From: Gaiellasilicea sp038324115
Lineage (GTDB): Bacteria > Actinomycetota > Thermoleophilia > Gaiellales > Gaiellaceae
Length of the DNA: 28,800 nucleotides
NCBI GenBank assembly: GCA_038324115.1
Contig: JBBQHQ010000016.1
Location: 1 to 28,800, forward strand
Direction: 5' to 3'
The notes under the pieces are model-generated. The model worked only from the letters and a program-made list of their open reading frames with translations, was not told where the DNA came from and ran no database searches. The translations under genes were made by a program, and so were the position numbers. Positions 22,076 to 28,772 of the stretch are shown here, in pieces; the stretch's first letter is position 1, and the number at the start of each line of letters is the position of its first letter.

Positions 22076-22527
22076 ACCATGACCCGGCCTGCTTCGGCTG
22101 CGGCGACCACCCCGACGGGCTGCGCCTGGCGCTGCCGGAGTCCGAGGGCGCGGACGAGTACTCCTCGCCGGTGACGTTCCGGCCCGAGCATCAGGGCGGC
22201 CCTGGGCTCGTCCACGGTGGGATCGTCGGCGCCGCGCTCGACGAGGCCTGCGGCCTGCTCGCGACGTGGCACCGCTTCCCAGCCGTGACGGCGCGCTTTG
22301 CGATCCGCTTCCGCAAGCCGGTCCCGATCAACCGTGAGCTGGTCGTCTCCGCGCGGGTGGCCGAAGAGCGGGGGCGCCGGCTGGAGATCGCGGGCGAGCT
22401 CCGGGACGGCGGCGAGCTGCTCGCCGAGGCCGAGGGCACGTTCCTGCACGTCCCGCTCGAGCACTTCCTCGCCACGCCGGAGGGCCGCGCGGCCGGCGAC
22501 GCCTGGCGAGCACGCCTCGGCTCGTGA
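22066..22527 (+). CDS. PaaI-type hotdog thioesterase (start codon unresolved)
   Basis: A hotdog-fold thioesterase of about 150 residues, which would hydrolyse an acyl-CoA or other thioester. The conserved start HHDPACFGCGDHPDGLRL (22075 onward) is followed by GGPGLVHGGIVGAALDEACG, the catalytic HGG-aldE helix, and RFRKPVPINRELVV. Homology clearly reaches back to 22075, but the frame has no ATG, GTG or TTG between the stop at 21934 and GTG at 22171, which would cut off the conserved CFGCG. The given start is an ATC codon and is a placeholder. A nearby ATG (22079) is in another frame. Either a non-standard start codon is used or a small indel, possibly the 17-bp duplication, has destroyed the start. 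Stop overlaps the next gene by GTGA. Confidence 0.7.
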   Translation: MPPHHDPACFGCGDHPDGLRLALPESEGADEYSSPVTFRPEHQGGPGLVHGGIVGAALDEACGLLATWHRFPAVTARFAIRFRKPVPINRELVVSARVAEERGRRLEIAGELRDGGELLAEAEGTFLHVPLEHFLATPEGRAAGDAWRARLGS

Positions 22528-22964
22528 GGGCGGCCGAGCTCGAGCGGACGCAGCTCGTCCCGCACGACCTCGAGGAGACGTTCTCCTTCTTCGCTGACGC
22601 GCAGAACCTGGAGGCGATCACGCCGCCCTGGCTCCACTTCCGGATTCTCGAGGCGCCCGAGCAGCTCGGGCAGGGCGCTCTCCTCCGCTACCGCCTCCGC
22701 CTCTTCGGCGTCCCGGTGCGCTGGCTGACCGAGATCTCTGCGTGGGAGCCGCCGCGCAGCTTCACCGACCGGCAGATCCGCGGGCCCTACCTGCTCTGGG
22801 AGCACACGCACCGCTTCACGGAGGCGGACGGCGGCACCGCGATCTACGACAACGTCCGCTACCGCGTCCCCGGCGGGCCGTTCGCGCCGCGCCGCTTCGT
22901 CGGCCGGCTCGTGAACGAGATCTTCGACTACCGGGCTGCCCGCCTCCGCGAGCTCCTGCCCTAG
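22524..22964 (+). CDS. SRPBCC-family ligand-binding protein
   Basis: A 146-residue START/Bet v1-like protein with a hydrophobic pocket. The pattern is typical of the SRPBCC domain: VPHDLEETFSFFADAQNLEAITPPWLHF at the N-terminus, then PVRWLTEISAWEPPRSFTDRQIRGPY and HTHRFTEADGGT, and a C-terminal helix FVGRLVNEIFDYRAARL. Such proteins bind or cyclise lipids, polyketides and isoprenoids. GTG start overlapping the thioesterase stop (GTGA), so the two are coupled. It is the last gene of the HMG-CoA-reductase run and ends on the same CTAG as the convergent agmatinase-like gene. Confidence 0.85.
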   Translation: MRAAELERTQLVPHDLEETFSFFADAQNLEAITPPWLHFRILEAPEQLGQGALLRYRLRLFGVPVRWLTEISAWEPPRSFTDRQIRGPYLLWEHTHRFTEADGGTAIYDNVRYRVPGGPFAPRRFVGRLVNEIFDYRAARLRELLP

Positions 22965-23929
22965 CCGCGCCGGCGGAGCGCGATCCCCGTCAGCAGCTCG
23001 CGGACGCAGCGCTCGGCCACGAGGGCGGTCACGTCCGCCGAGCCGACCGCCGTCGGGATCACCTCGACGAGGTCGGCGCCGACGACGTCCAGGCGCTGCG
23101 CGACCGTCCGGCAGGCCAGGAGCAGCTCCCCGGACGTCAGCCCGCCGGGCTCCGGCGTCCCCGTCCCGGGCGCGAACGCGGGGTCGAGCACGTCGATGTC
23201 CACGGAGACGAAGACCGGGCCGTCCCCGACGACGCCGACCGCCCGGGAGACGACCTCGGCGATCCCGAGCTCGCGGACGTCGTGGGCAAAGAGGCTCGTG
23301 ATCCCGCGCTCTGCCTGCCAGCCGAACTCCTCCGGGCCGGGCCAGTAGCCGCGCAGCCCGATCTGGACGTAGCGGGTCGCGTCCACGTGGCCCTGCTCGA
23401 CGAGGCGGAACATCGGCGTCCCGTGCGAGCGCTCGACGCCGAAGACCTCGCGGCCGGTGTCGGTATGGGTGTCGAAATGGACGAGGCCGACCGGGCCGTG
23501 GACGGCCGCGACGGCGCGGATGTTCGCCTCGGTGATCGAGTGGTCGCCGCCGAGCACGACCGGAATCGCGCCCGCATCCACCACCTCGCACACGAGCGCC
23601 TCGATCGCACGGTGCGAGCCCTCGGGATCGGCGGGAACGACCGGCGCGTCGCCGTAATCGACGATCCGCAGCACCGAGAAGGCATCGATCCCGGCCTCGA
23701 GGTGCGGCCCGGGAGGGCAGCTCGCTGCGCGGATCGCCCGCGGCGCGAAGCGCGTGCCCGGCCGGTCGGAGACGAGGTCGTCGGTGGGGGCGCCGAGGAT
23801 CGCGACGTCGACCCCGGCGAGCTCGGCCGGCGCCTGCGTGTAGGGCATGCCCCCGAAGGTGAGGAGTCCGGCGTAGTCGGGCTTGTCCGGGAGGCCCAGC
23901 GCGCGCCAGCGCTCGAGCGGGTCGATCAT
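22961..23929 (-). CDS. Agmatinase/arginase-family ureohydrolase
   Basis: A 322-residue ureohydrolase with a binuclear manganese site: GGDHS (H130), DTHTD (D153, H155, D157) and SVDIDVLDP (D244, D246). An SHGTPMFR loop matches agmatinase and guanidinobutyrase-like enzymes more than arginase, but substrate cannot be fixed. These enzymes release urea (or formamide) from agmatine, guanidino acids or formiminoglutamate. ATG at 23929 overlaps the upstream coiled-coil gene by ATGA. No polyamine or histidine genes lie nearby. Confidence 0.88.
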   Translation of the reverse strand: MIDPLERWRALGLPDKPDYAGLLTFGGMPYTQAPAELAGVDVAILGAPTDDLVSDRPGTRFAPRAIRAASCPPGPHLEAGIDAFSVLRIVDYGDAPVVPADPEGSHRAIEALVCEVVDAGAIPVVLGGDHSITEANIRAVAAVHGPVGLVHFDTHTDTGREVFGVERSHGTPMFRLVEQGHVDATRYVQIGLRGYWPGPEEFGWQAERGITSLFAHDVRELGIAEVVSRAVGVVGDGPVFVSVDIDVLDPAFAPGTGTPEPGGLTSGELLLACRTVAQRLDVVGADLVEVIPTAVGSADVTALVAERCVRELLTGIALRRRG

Positions 23930-24597
23930 CCGAGCCGCTCCTCGAGCCGCTGTCGCACCGTTGCGACGCTCGCGGCGTAGAGCGGCTCCCCGAGGACGGC
24001 GGCGGCGAGCTCGTTCGCCTCGCGGACGACGCGCTCGCGCTCGGTCTCGACGCCGCCCCGGGCCACGAGCAATGCGGCGTGCGCGCTCGCTCCCCATTCG
24101 GCGAGCGCAGCCAGCCCCTCACCGGGCGGATCGGTCTGCGAGGCCCGCGGAGCGCCGTCGAGCCGCCGGGCGAGCTCGCGGGCGCGCCCGCCGAGGTCGA
24201 CCGCCTCGGCACCGGCCTGCTCGGCCTCGTGCTCGAGCGCGGCCCGACGCCGCCGGAGGCGGTCGACGCGCTCCTCGGCGGTCCGCACGTCGGTCGCGGC
24301 GTGCGCGCGCAGCCGCTCGGCGGTCGTGCGACCGTCCTCGCCGCGGGCCTGCTCGAGGTGTTTCTCAGCCACCGTAAGCGCCTGCCGGGCCGCCTCCGCG
24401 TCCGCCTCCGCCCCGCGCCGGGCCTCGTCGAGGTGCAGGCGGTCCTCGGGCAGCCGCTCGAACAGCTCCTCGAGCGCGAGCACCCGCGCCCGGACGACGT
24501 CCACCGCGTCACCGAGCTCGTGCAGAAGCTCGAGCTGGGCGGCGAGCGCCGCGTCCCGCTGCTCGAGCTCGGTCGCGAAGGCGAGCGACGAGTCCAT
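23926..24597 (-). CDS. Hypothetical coiled-coil protein
   Basis: A 223-residue soluble protein made almost entirely of charged heptad-like helices (for example ALEELFERLPEDRLHLDEARR and DVRTAEERVDRLRRRRAALE), with a short Pro/Gly break near residue 155 before a less charged C-terminal part ending LYAASVATVRQRLEERLG. No catalytic motif is seen. It could be a scaffold or regulator. It overlaps the agmatinase-like gene by ATGA, and shares a 25-bp divergent gap with the membrane protein at 24623. ATG start at 24597. Confidence 0.75.
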   Translation of the reverse strand: MDSSLAFATELEQRDAALAAQLELLHELGDAVDVVRARVLALEELFERLPEDRLHLDEARRGAEADAEAARQALTVAEKHLEQARGEDGRTTAERLRAHAATDVRTAEERVDRLRRRRAALEHEAEQAGAEAVDLGGRARELARRLDGAPRASQTDPPGEGLAALAEWGASAHAALLVARGGVETERERVVREANELAAAVLGEPLYAASVATVRQRLEERLG

Positions 24598-24602
24598 CCC
24601 CG

Positions 24603-24616
24603 GCACGTTAACGTGC
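24603..24616. promoter_or_regulatory. 14-bp palindrome forming a bidirectional -10 (GCACGTTAACGTGC)
   Basis: A perfect 14-bp palindrome in a gap of only 25 bp between two divergent genes. Read in either direction it contains TAACGT, which lies 8 nt before the rightward ATG (24623) and 7 nt before the leftward ATG (24597). One palindrome could thus supply -10 boxes for both genes and give two leaderless mRNAs; it might instead be an operator. Confidence 0.5.
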
Positions 24617-24622
24617 GCTGCG

Positions 24623-25141
24623 ATGCAGGTCGGCGCCACGTTCAGCGGGATCGAGGGACTCGTCCGCCTGCTGCGGGGCGTCGCGCGCTTCGCCCGGCGG
24701 GTCGCCTTCGTGACGATGGTCGCCGTGGCCGCGATCGCCTCGGCTCTCGCCCGGGGAGAATTCTCGGTCGCCGACGGCGTGATCACGGCGCTCCTGCTCG
24801 TGCCGGTCGCGATCCTGCTCCTCTTCTCGCTCGGCCTCGGGGAGGTCGCACGCCTGCCCGAGCGGCTGCGGCGGATGCCGGACGAGAGCCGGGAGCACCT
24901 CGCAGAGCTGACGCGGATCGCAGGCGAGGCCGACGCGTCCGGCCCGGGTTTCCGGCGGACGACGAGCCAGCTCTGGCGGCTCCGCAACGTCGCCGAGGGC
25001 GCCCGCGGCCTCGTGGGGCTCTCGCTGCCGCTGCGCATCTTCGCGCCCCCGTTCCTCGCCGCCACCTTCGCCTCGCTCTGGGCCAGCGTCCCGATCGCCT
25101 TCGCCGGCCTGATCGCGCTCGTCCTGCTCGCGTTCGGCTAG
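24623..25141 (+). CDS. Hypothetical membrane protein
   Basis: A 172-residue protein with two membrane segments near residues 26-42 and 50-72 (a GEFSVADG loop between) and a hydrophobic C-terminus (about 140-171, SLWASVPIAFAGLIALVLLAF). A charged, helical soluble part lies between (about 78-130). No recognisable domain. It faces the coiled-coil gene across a 25-bp gap; the two may be coordinately expressed. ATG start. Followed by typA after 65 bp. Confidence 0.7.
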   Translation: MQVGATFSGIEGLVRLLRGVARFARRVAFVTMVAVAAIASALARGEFSVADGVITALLLVPVAILLLFSLGLGEVARLPERLRRMPDESREHLAELTRIAGEADASGPGFRRTTSQLWRLRNVAEGARGLVGLSLPLRIFAPPFLAATFASLWASVPIAFAGLIALVLLAFG

Positions 25142-25194
25142 CGGCCCGCGGCCCATCGAGGGCGAGGTCGAGGACGGCGCGCCTGCGGCGTAGC

Positions 25195-25200
25195 TACCCT
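25195..25200 (+). promoter_or_regulatory. Candidate -10 box (TACCCT) for typA
   Basis: TACCCT ends 6 nt before the GTG start at 25207, so transcription could begin with the start codon. No ribosome site lies between. Confidence 0.4.
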
Positions 25201-25206
25201 CATTCG

Positions 25207-27069
25207 GTGCCGCGCCGTGACTATCCAGCCCGCCGCAACGATCTGCGCAACGTCGCGATCGTCGCCCACGTCGACCACGGGAAGACCACCCTCGTCGACG
25301 CCATGCTCTGGCAGTCGGGCTCGTTCCGCGCGAACCAGGACGTGAACGAGCGGGTGATGGACTCGATGGACCTCGAGCGCGAGAAGGGGATCACGATCCT
25401 GGCCAAGAACACGGCTGTCCAGCGCGGCGACGTCAAGATCAACATCATCGACACGCCCGGACATGCCGACTTCGGCGGCGAGGTCGAGCGCGGCCTGACG
25501 ATGGTCGACGGCGTCCTCCTCCTCGTGGACGCGAGCGAAGGGCCGCTACCGCAGACACGTTTCGTGCTCCGCAAGGCACTCGAGGCCCGGCTCCCCGTCG
25601 TGCTCGTGGTGAACAAGGTCGACCGGCCGGACGCGCGCGCCGAGGAGGTCGTGAACGAGGTCTACGAGCTGTTCCTCGACCTCGACGCGGACGAGACGCA
25701 GATCGAGTTCCCGATCGTCTACTGCATCGCGCGCGAGGGGAAGGCCGGGCTCTCTGCCGACGCGCTCGCGGACGATCTCACCCCGCTCTTCGACACGATC
25801 CTCGAGACGGTGCCGCCGCCCTCGCACGACCCGGAGCACCCGCTCCAGGCGCTCGTGACGAACCTGGACGCCTCGCCGTACGTCGGCAGGCTCGCGCTCT
25901 GCCGCGTCCGGCACGGGACGCTGCGCAAGGGCCAGCAGATCGCCTGGTGCCGGGCGGACGGAACGATCCAGCACGCGAAGGCAACCGAGCTCTTCATCAC
26001 GGACGCGCTCGACCGCGTTCCCGCCGACGAGGCGGGCCCGGGCGAGATCGTCGCGCTCGCAGGCCTCCCCGACGTGACGATCGGCGAGACCATCGCCGAC
26101 CCGGACGATCCCCGCCCGCTCCCGGTCACCGCCGTGGACGAACCGTCGCTCTCGATCACGCTGGGGATCAACACCTCGCCGCTCGCCGGCACCGAGGGCG
26201 ACAAGGTGACCGCAAGCATGATCAAGGCGCGGCTGGAGGCGGAGCTCGTCGGCAACGTCTCGCTCCGCGTCCTCCCCACCGAGCGCCCCGAGGTCTGGGA
26301 GGTGCAGGGCCGCGGCGAGCTGCAGCTGGCCGTGCTCGTCGAGATCATGCGCCGCGAGGGCTTCGAGCTGACCGTCGGCAAGCCGGAGGTGCTGACGAAA
26401 CAGGTGGACGGGAAGCGCCACGAGCCCGTCGAGCGCGTGGCGATCGACACGCCGGAGGACTACATCGGCGTCGTCACGCAGATGCTCGCGCTCCGGAAGG
26501 GCCGGATGCAGCAGATGGTCAACCACGGCACCGGCTGGGCCCGGATGGAGTACCTCGTCCCCGCCCGCGGCCTGATCGGCTTCCGGACGGAGTTTCTGAC
26601 CGAGACGCGCGGCGCCGGGATCATGCACCACGTCTTCGAGCGCTGGGAGCCGTGGCACGGCGAGCTCCGCACGCGCCCCTCCGGCAGCCTCGTCGCCGAC
26701 CGGCGCGGCCCGACCACTGCCTTCGCTCTCTCGAACCTCCAGGAGCGCGGCGTCCTCTTCGTCGCGCCGGGTGTGGAGGTCTACGAGGGGATGATCGTCG
26801 GCGAGAACGCCCGCAGCGAGGACATGGACGTGAACGCCTGCAAGGAGAAGAAGCTGACGAACATGCGGGCCTCGAGCTCCGACGAGCTCGTCCGCCTGAT
26901 CCCGCCGCGGCCGATCTCGCTCGAGCAGGCACTGGAGTTCATCCGCAACGACGAGTGCGTCGAGGTGACGCCGACCTCGATCCGGCTCCGCAAGGTCGAG
27001 TTCTCCGGGTCGAAGCGCCAGTCCTCGAGCTCGCGCCGGAAGCGCGAGCTCGAGGGCGCCAGCGCGTGA
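25207..27069 (+). CDS. typA: Ribosome-associated translational GTPase TypA/BipA
   Basis: A 620-residue GTPase of the EF-G superfamily that binds the ribosome and assists 50S assembly and stress responses. G motifs: AHVDHGKTT (G1), the REKGIT-type switch (ERDEKGITI region), DTPGHADFGGEVER (G3) and NKVDRPDAR (G4). Beyond the G domain come a beta-barrel, two EF-G-like domains, and the BipA-specific C-terminus (VNACKEKKLTNMRASSSDE and ECVEVTPTSIRLRK). A basic Ser/Arg tail follows. GTG at 25207 chosen because it gives the family's normal N-terminus. Overlaps the GFA-family gene by GTGA. Confidence 0.95.
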   Translation: MPRRDYPARRNDLRNVAIVAHVDHGKTTLVDAMLWQSGSFRANQDVNERVMDSMDLEREKGITILAKNTAVQRGDVKINIIDTPGHADFGGEVERGLTMVDGVLLLVDASEGPLPQTRFVLRKALEARLPVVLVVNKVDRPDARAEEVVNEVYELFLDLDADETQIEFPIVYCIAREGKAGLSADALADDLTPLFDTILETVPPPSHDPEHPLQALVTNLDASPYVGRLALCRVRHGTLRKGQQIAWCRADGTIQHAKATELFITDALDRVPADEAGPGEIVALAGLPDVTIGETIADPDDPRPLPVTAVDEPSLSITLGINTSPLAGTEGDKVTASMIKARLEAELVGNVSLRVLPTERPEVWEVQGRGELQLAVLVEIMRREGFELTVGKPEVLTKQVDGKRHEPVERVAIDTPEDYIGVVTQMLALRKGRMQQMVNHGTGWARMEYLVPARGLIGFRTEFLTETRGAGIMHHVFERWEPWHGELRTRPSGSLVADRRGPTTAFALSNLQERGVLFVAPGVEVYEGMIVGENARSEDMDVNACKEKKLTNMRASSSDELVRLIPPRPISLEQALEFIRNDECVEVTPTSIRLRKVEFSGSKRQSSSSRRKRELEGASA

Positions 27070-27470
27070 TCACCGGCGGCTGCGGGTGCGGCGTCGTCCG
27101 CTTCGAGGTCGAGCAGCCGTTCGTCTCGGCGAGCTACTGCCACTGCACACGCTGCCAGCGCCGGACGGGCACGGGCTCGTCCGCGAACGGCGCCGTCGAG
27201 CCGGGCTCGTTCCGGGTCGTCGCCGGCGAGCAGCACCTGAGCTCGTGGGCGCCCCCGGACGGAGCCGAGAAGTTCTTTTGCGGGCTCTGCGGCTCACATC
27301 TCTTCAGCCGCGCGGGCGAGCGGATCGGCGTCCGCCTGGGCGCCGTGGACGGCGATCCCGGGGTGCGGCCGTCGCTGCACCAGTTCGTCGCCTACGCGGC
27401 CGCGTGGGAGCCGATTCCGGACGACGGGCTGCCGCGCTATGACGAGCGCCGCCCGCCCTCGTCCGCGTAG
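27066..27470 (+). CDS. GFA-family (glutathione-dependent formaldehyde-activating-like) zinc protein
   Basis: A 134-residue protein of the GFA/CENP-V fold. All seven typical zinc cysteines are visible: C6 and C8 (GGCGCG), C25, C27 and C30 (YCHCTRCQRRTG), and C72 and C75 (FFCGLCGSHLF). The founding member catalyses S-hydroxymethylglutathione formation in Paracoccus, but most homologues are uncharacterised and many actinobacteria lack glutathione, so I do not assign an activity. GTG at 27066 overlaps the typA stop (GTGA), so it is translated from the typA mRNA. Confidence 0.85.
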   Translation: MITGGCGCGVVRFEVEQPFVSASYCHCTRCQRRTGTGSSANGAVEPGSFRVVAGEQHLSSWAPPDGAEKFFCGLCGSHLFSRAGERIGVRLGAVDGDPGVRPSLHQFVAYAAAWEPIPDDGLPRYDERRPPSSA

Positions 27471-27492
27471 CGCACCCGCGGGCGGCTGTCAG

Positions 27493-27563
27493 AGGCGCCG
27501 AGCAGATTCGAACTGCTGTACGAGGCTTTGCAGGCCTCTGCCTAACCACTCGGCCACGGCGCC
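27493..27563 (-). tRNA. tRNA-Cys (GCA)
   Basis: A 71-nt cloverleaf on the minus strand. The 7-bp acceptor stem is GGCGCCG/CGGCGCC with discriminator U; the anticodon stem GAGGC/GCCTC holds the loop CTGCAAA with anticodon GCA; the T arm contains GTTCGAATC and the D loop AGTGGTTAGG. CCA is not encoded. The gene is transcribed against its neighbours. No attachment-site duplication of its 3' end is visible nearby. Confidence 0.95.
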
Positions 27564-27576
27564 GTACCGGCGGCCC

Positions 27577-27582
27577 ATGCTA
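27577..27582 (-). promoter_or_regulatory. Candidate -10 box (TAGCAT) for tRNA-Cys
   Basis: TAGCAT reads leftward and ends 13 nt before the mature 5' end, leaving room for a precursor leader of about 6 nt. The -35 region shows no clear match. Confidence 0.3.
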
Positions 27583-27648
27583 CCGGGAGGCCGTATCCGA
27601 TTTCCCGCGTCCGCCGTTACACCCCTAGCAACCACCAAGGAGGACCGA

Positions 27649-27714
27649 ATGTACATCGGCGGCGGACTGCTCACGCTCATCGTCATCATCATCCTTCTGG
27701 CCTGGCTCCTTTAG
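27649..27714 (+). CDS. Tiny single-helix membrane protein (21 aa)
   Basis: A 21-residue peptide: MYIGGG followed by one uninterrupted hydrophobic helix (LLTLIVIIILLAWLL) with no charged residue. It is preceded by AAGGAGG (27637-27643) at good distance from the ATG, and followed after about 45 bp by a strong rho-independent terminator, so it is very probably a real, independently expressed small gene. Single-helix peptides of this kind may modulate membrane complexes or act as toxins; neither can be shown here. Confidence 0.75.
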   Translation: MYIGGGLLTLIVIIILLAWLL

Positions 27715-27756
27715 TCGAGCCGGCCCGCGCCGACACAGGCGCGACGAGATCGAGAC

Positions 27757-27780
27757 GGGGGCCCTACGGGGCCCCTTTCT
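27757..27780 (+). terminator. Rho-independent terminator after the 21-aa gene
   Basis: Stem GGGGCCC/GGGCCCC (27758-27764 with 27769-27775), loop TACG, followed by TTTCT. Confidence 0.8.
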
Positions 27781-27804
27781 CGTGCCCGCAACCGCGGCGA
27801 AGAG

Positions 27805-27850
27805 CGGGGACTGTCCCCGAATGTGGAGAAAGAGCAACTCTTTCTCCACA
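27805..27850. repeat. Double palindrome: CGGGGAC-T-GTCCCCG and a 13-bp-arm hairpin
   Basis: Two adjacent perfect palindromes. The first (27805-27819) has 7-bp arms CGGGGAC/GTCCCCG around a single T. The second (27822-27850) has 13-bp arms TGTGGAGAAAGAG/CTCTTTCTCCACA around CAA. Neither overlaps a gene and neither has a T-tract, and a separate terminator stands just before. The composite looks like a REP/BIME unit of another family than those at 5975 and 19821. Confidence 0.75.
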
Positions 27851-27885
27851 GGGGGTTCGGCGCAGGCCCTAGGCCGGGAGGCGGA

Positions 27886-27993
27886 CTAGGCCTCGAGTTC
27901 GGAGCCCGCGCGCTGCTCGCGATCGACCGGGCGCAGGTACGTCACGAGGCCCGGGATCATCAGGATGAGCAGCACCGTCAGCAGAAGCTCCAT
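27886..27993 (-). CDS. Tiny single-helix membrane protein (35 aa)
   Basis: A 35-residue protein: MELLLTVLLILMIPGLVTYL forms one membrane helix, followed by a short charged tail (RPVDREQRAGSELEA). It starts with ATG at 27993 and stops at TAG. AGGGG precedes the ATG, and a TATAGG box lies immediately upstream. Typical small membrane protein composition (helix plus positively charged junction) supports a real gene, though no homology can be named. It is transcribed in the same direction as the protease downstream of nothing else; it lies between the repeat block and the protease stop. Confidence 0.6.
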   Translation of the reverse strand: MELLLTVLLILMIPGLVTYLRPVDREQRAGSELEA

Positions 27994-28032
27994 GCCCCTA
28001 TAACGGCACTGCCCCCGACCTGGTTACGGCCT

Positions 28033-28746
28033 CTAGGGAATCGCGACGAACTGCCCGAGAAAGGCCCGCGCCGGGCCGCTGTCGAGCCGAACCGCCTCGG
28101 CCGAGCCGGAGCAGTCCTTGGAGCCCGAGCTCGTGAGGGCGAGCACCGTATCCCCCAGGAGCTGCGGCCCCCCGGAGTCGCCGAGACACGGGCCGGCTGC
28201 CCGCGTGGCCAGCGTCAGCGTCTGAGCCGTCAGCTTCTTCAGCGGCGACTCCGCCGCGTGCCGGAGCCCGTCGTAGACGAAGTCCCGCTTGGCGGTGACC
28301 GCCGAGTAGCCGAAGCCGACGCTCGTCACCTCGGTGCCCCGGGCGACGGCGTCGACCGCGTTCCGGCCGGGGAGCGACGCCGGGGCGACCGGTGCGACCC
28401 AATCGAGCACGACCACCGCGAGATCGCTCCGCGTCTTCCCCGCGTAGCCGGGATCGGCGAAGGCGGCTCCGCCCAGGAGCGTCCAGCCGGCCGCGTCGAG
28501 CGAGGCGTCGAAGCTGACCGCGACCCGAGCGCCGTCCGGCAAGCCCTCGACGCAGTGCGCGGCGGTCGCGAAGACCGTCGGGCCGACGAGGACGCCCGAG
28601 CACGCGACTGCCCCGTCCACGACGAGCGCGCCCGCGTAGGGGTGCGCGTCGCCGTCGACGCGGCCGCCGACGATCGCCGAGGCGGTCGAGACGATCGCGA
28701 GCGCGCCGGCGAGCAGAGCGAGCAGGATGTGGACGGAACGATGCAC
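28033..28746 (-). CDS. Secreted chymotrypsin-family serine protease
   Basis: A 237-residue S1-family protease. A signal peptide (residues 1-24, ending TASA) is followed directly by IVGGRVDG, the mature N-terminus of trypsin-like enzymes, so there seems to be no propeptide. The catalytic triad is H64 (TAAHC), D108 (SDLAVVVL) and S191 (CLGDSGGP). The residue six positions before the nucleophile, which sets S1 specificity, is Gly (G185), not the Asp of trypsin, which argues against cleavage after Arg or Lys. Four to five cysteines could form disulfides (C49/C65, C187/C207). GTG start with AGGAGG 8 nt upstream. Confidence 0.88.
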   Translation of the reverse strand: MHRSVHILLALLAGALAIVSTASAIVGGRVDGDAHPYAGALVVDGAVACSGVLVGPTVFATAAHCVEGLPDGARVAVSFDASLDAAGWTLLGGAAFADPGYAGKTRSDLAVVVLDWVAPVAPASLPGRNAVDAVARGTEVTSVGFGYSAVTAKRDFVYDGLRHAAESPLKKLTAQTLTLATRAAGPCLGDSGGPQLLGDTVLALTSSGSKDCSGSAEAVRLDSGPARAFLGQFVAIP

Positions 28747-28772
28747 GGGCGGAACCTCCTGAAAGGGGAAGG

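Noticed and set aside
22079..22174. ATG at 22079 as start of the thioesterase
   Set aside because: It lies in another reading frame, which stops at 22174 and encodes none of the conserved thioesterase residues.
27493..27563. Integration site at tRNA-Cys
   Set aside because: No direct repeat of the tRNA 3' end, no integrase and no foreign gene block is found next to it.
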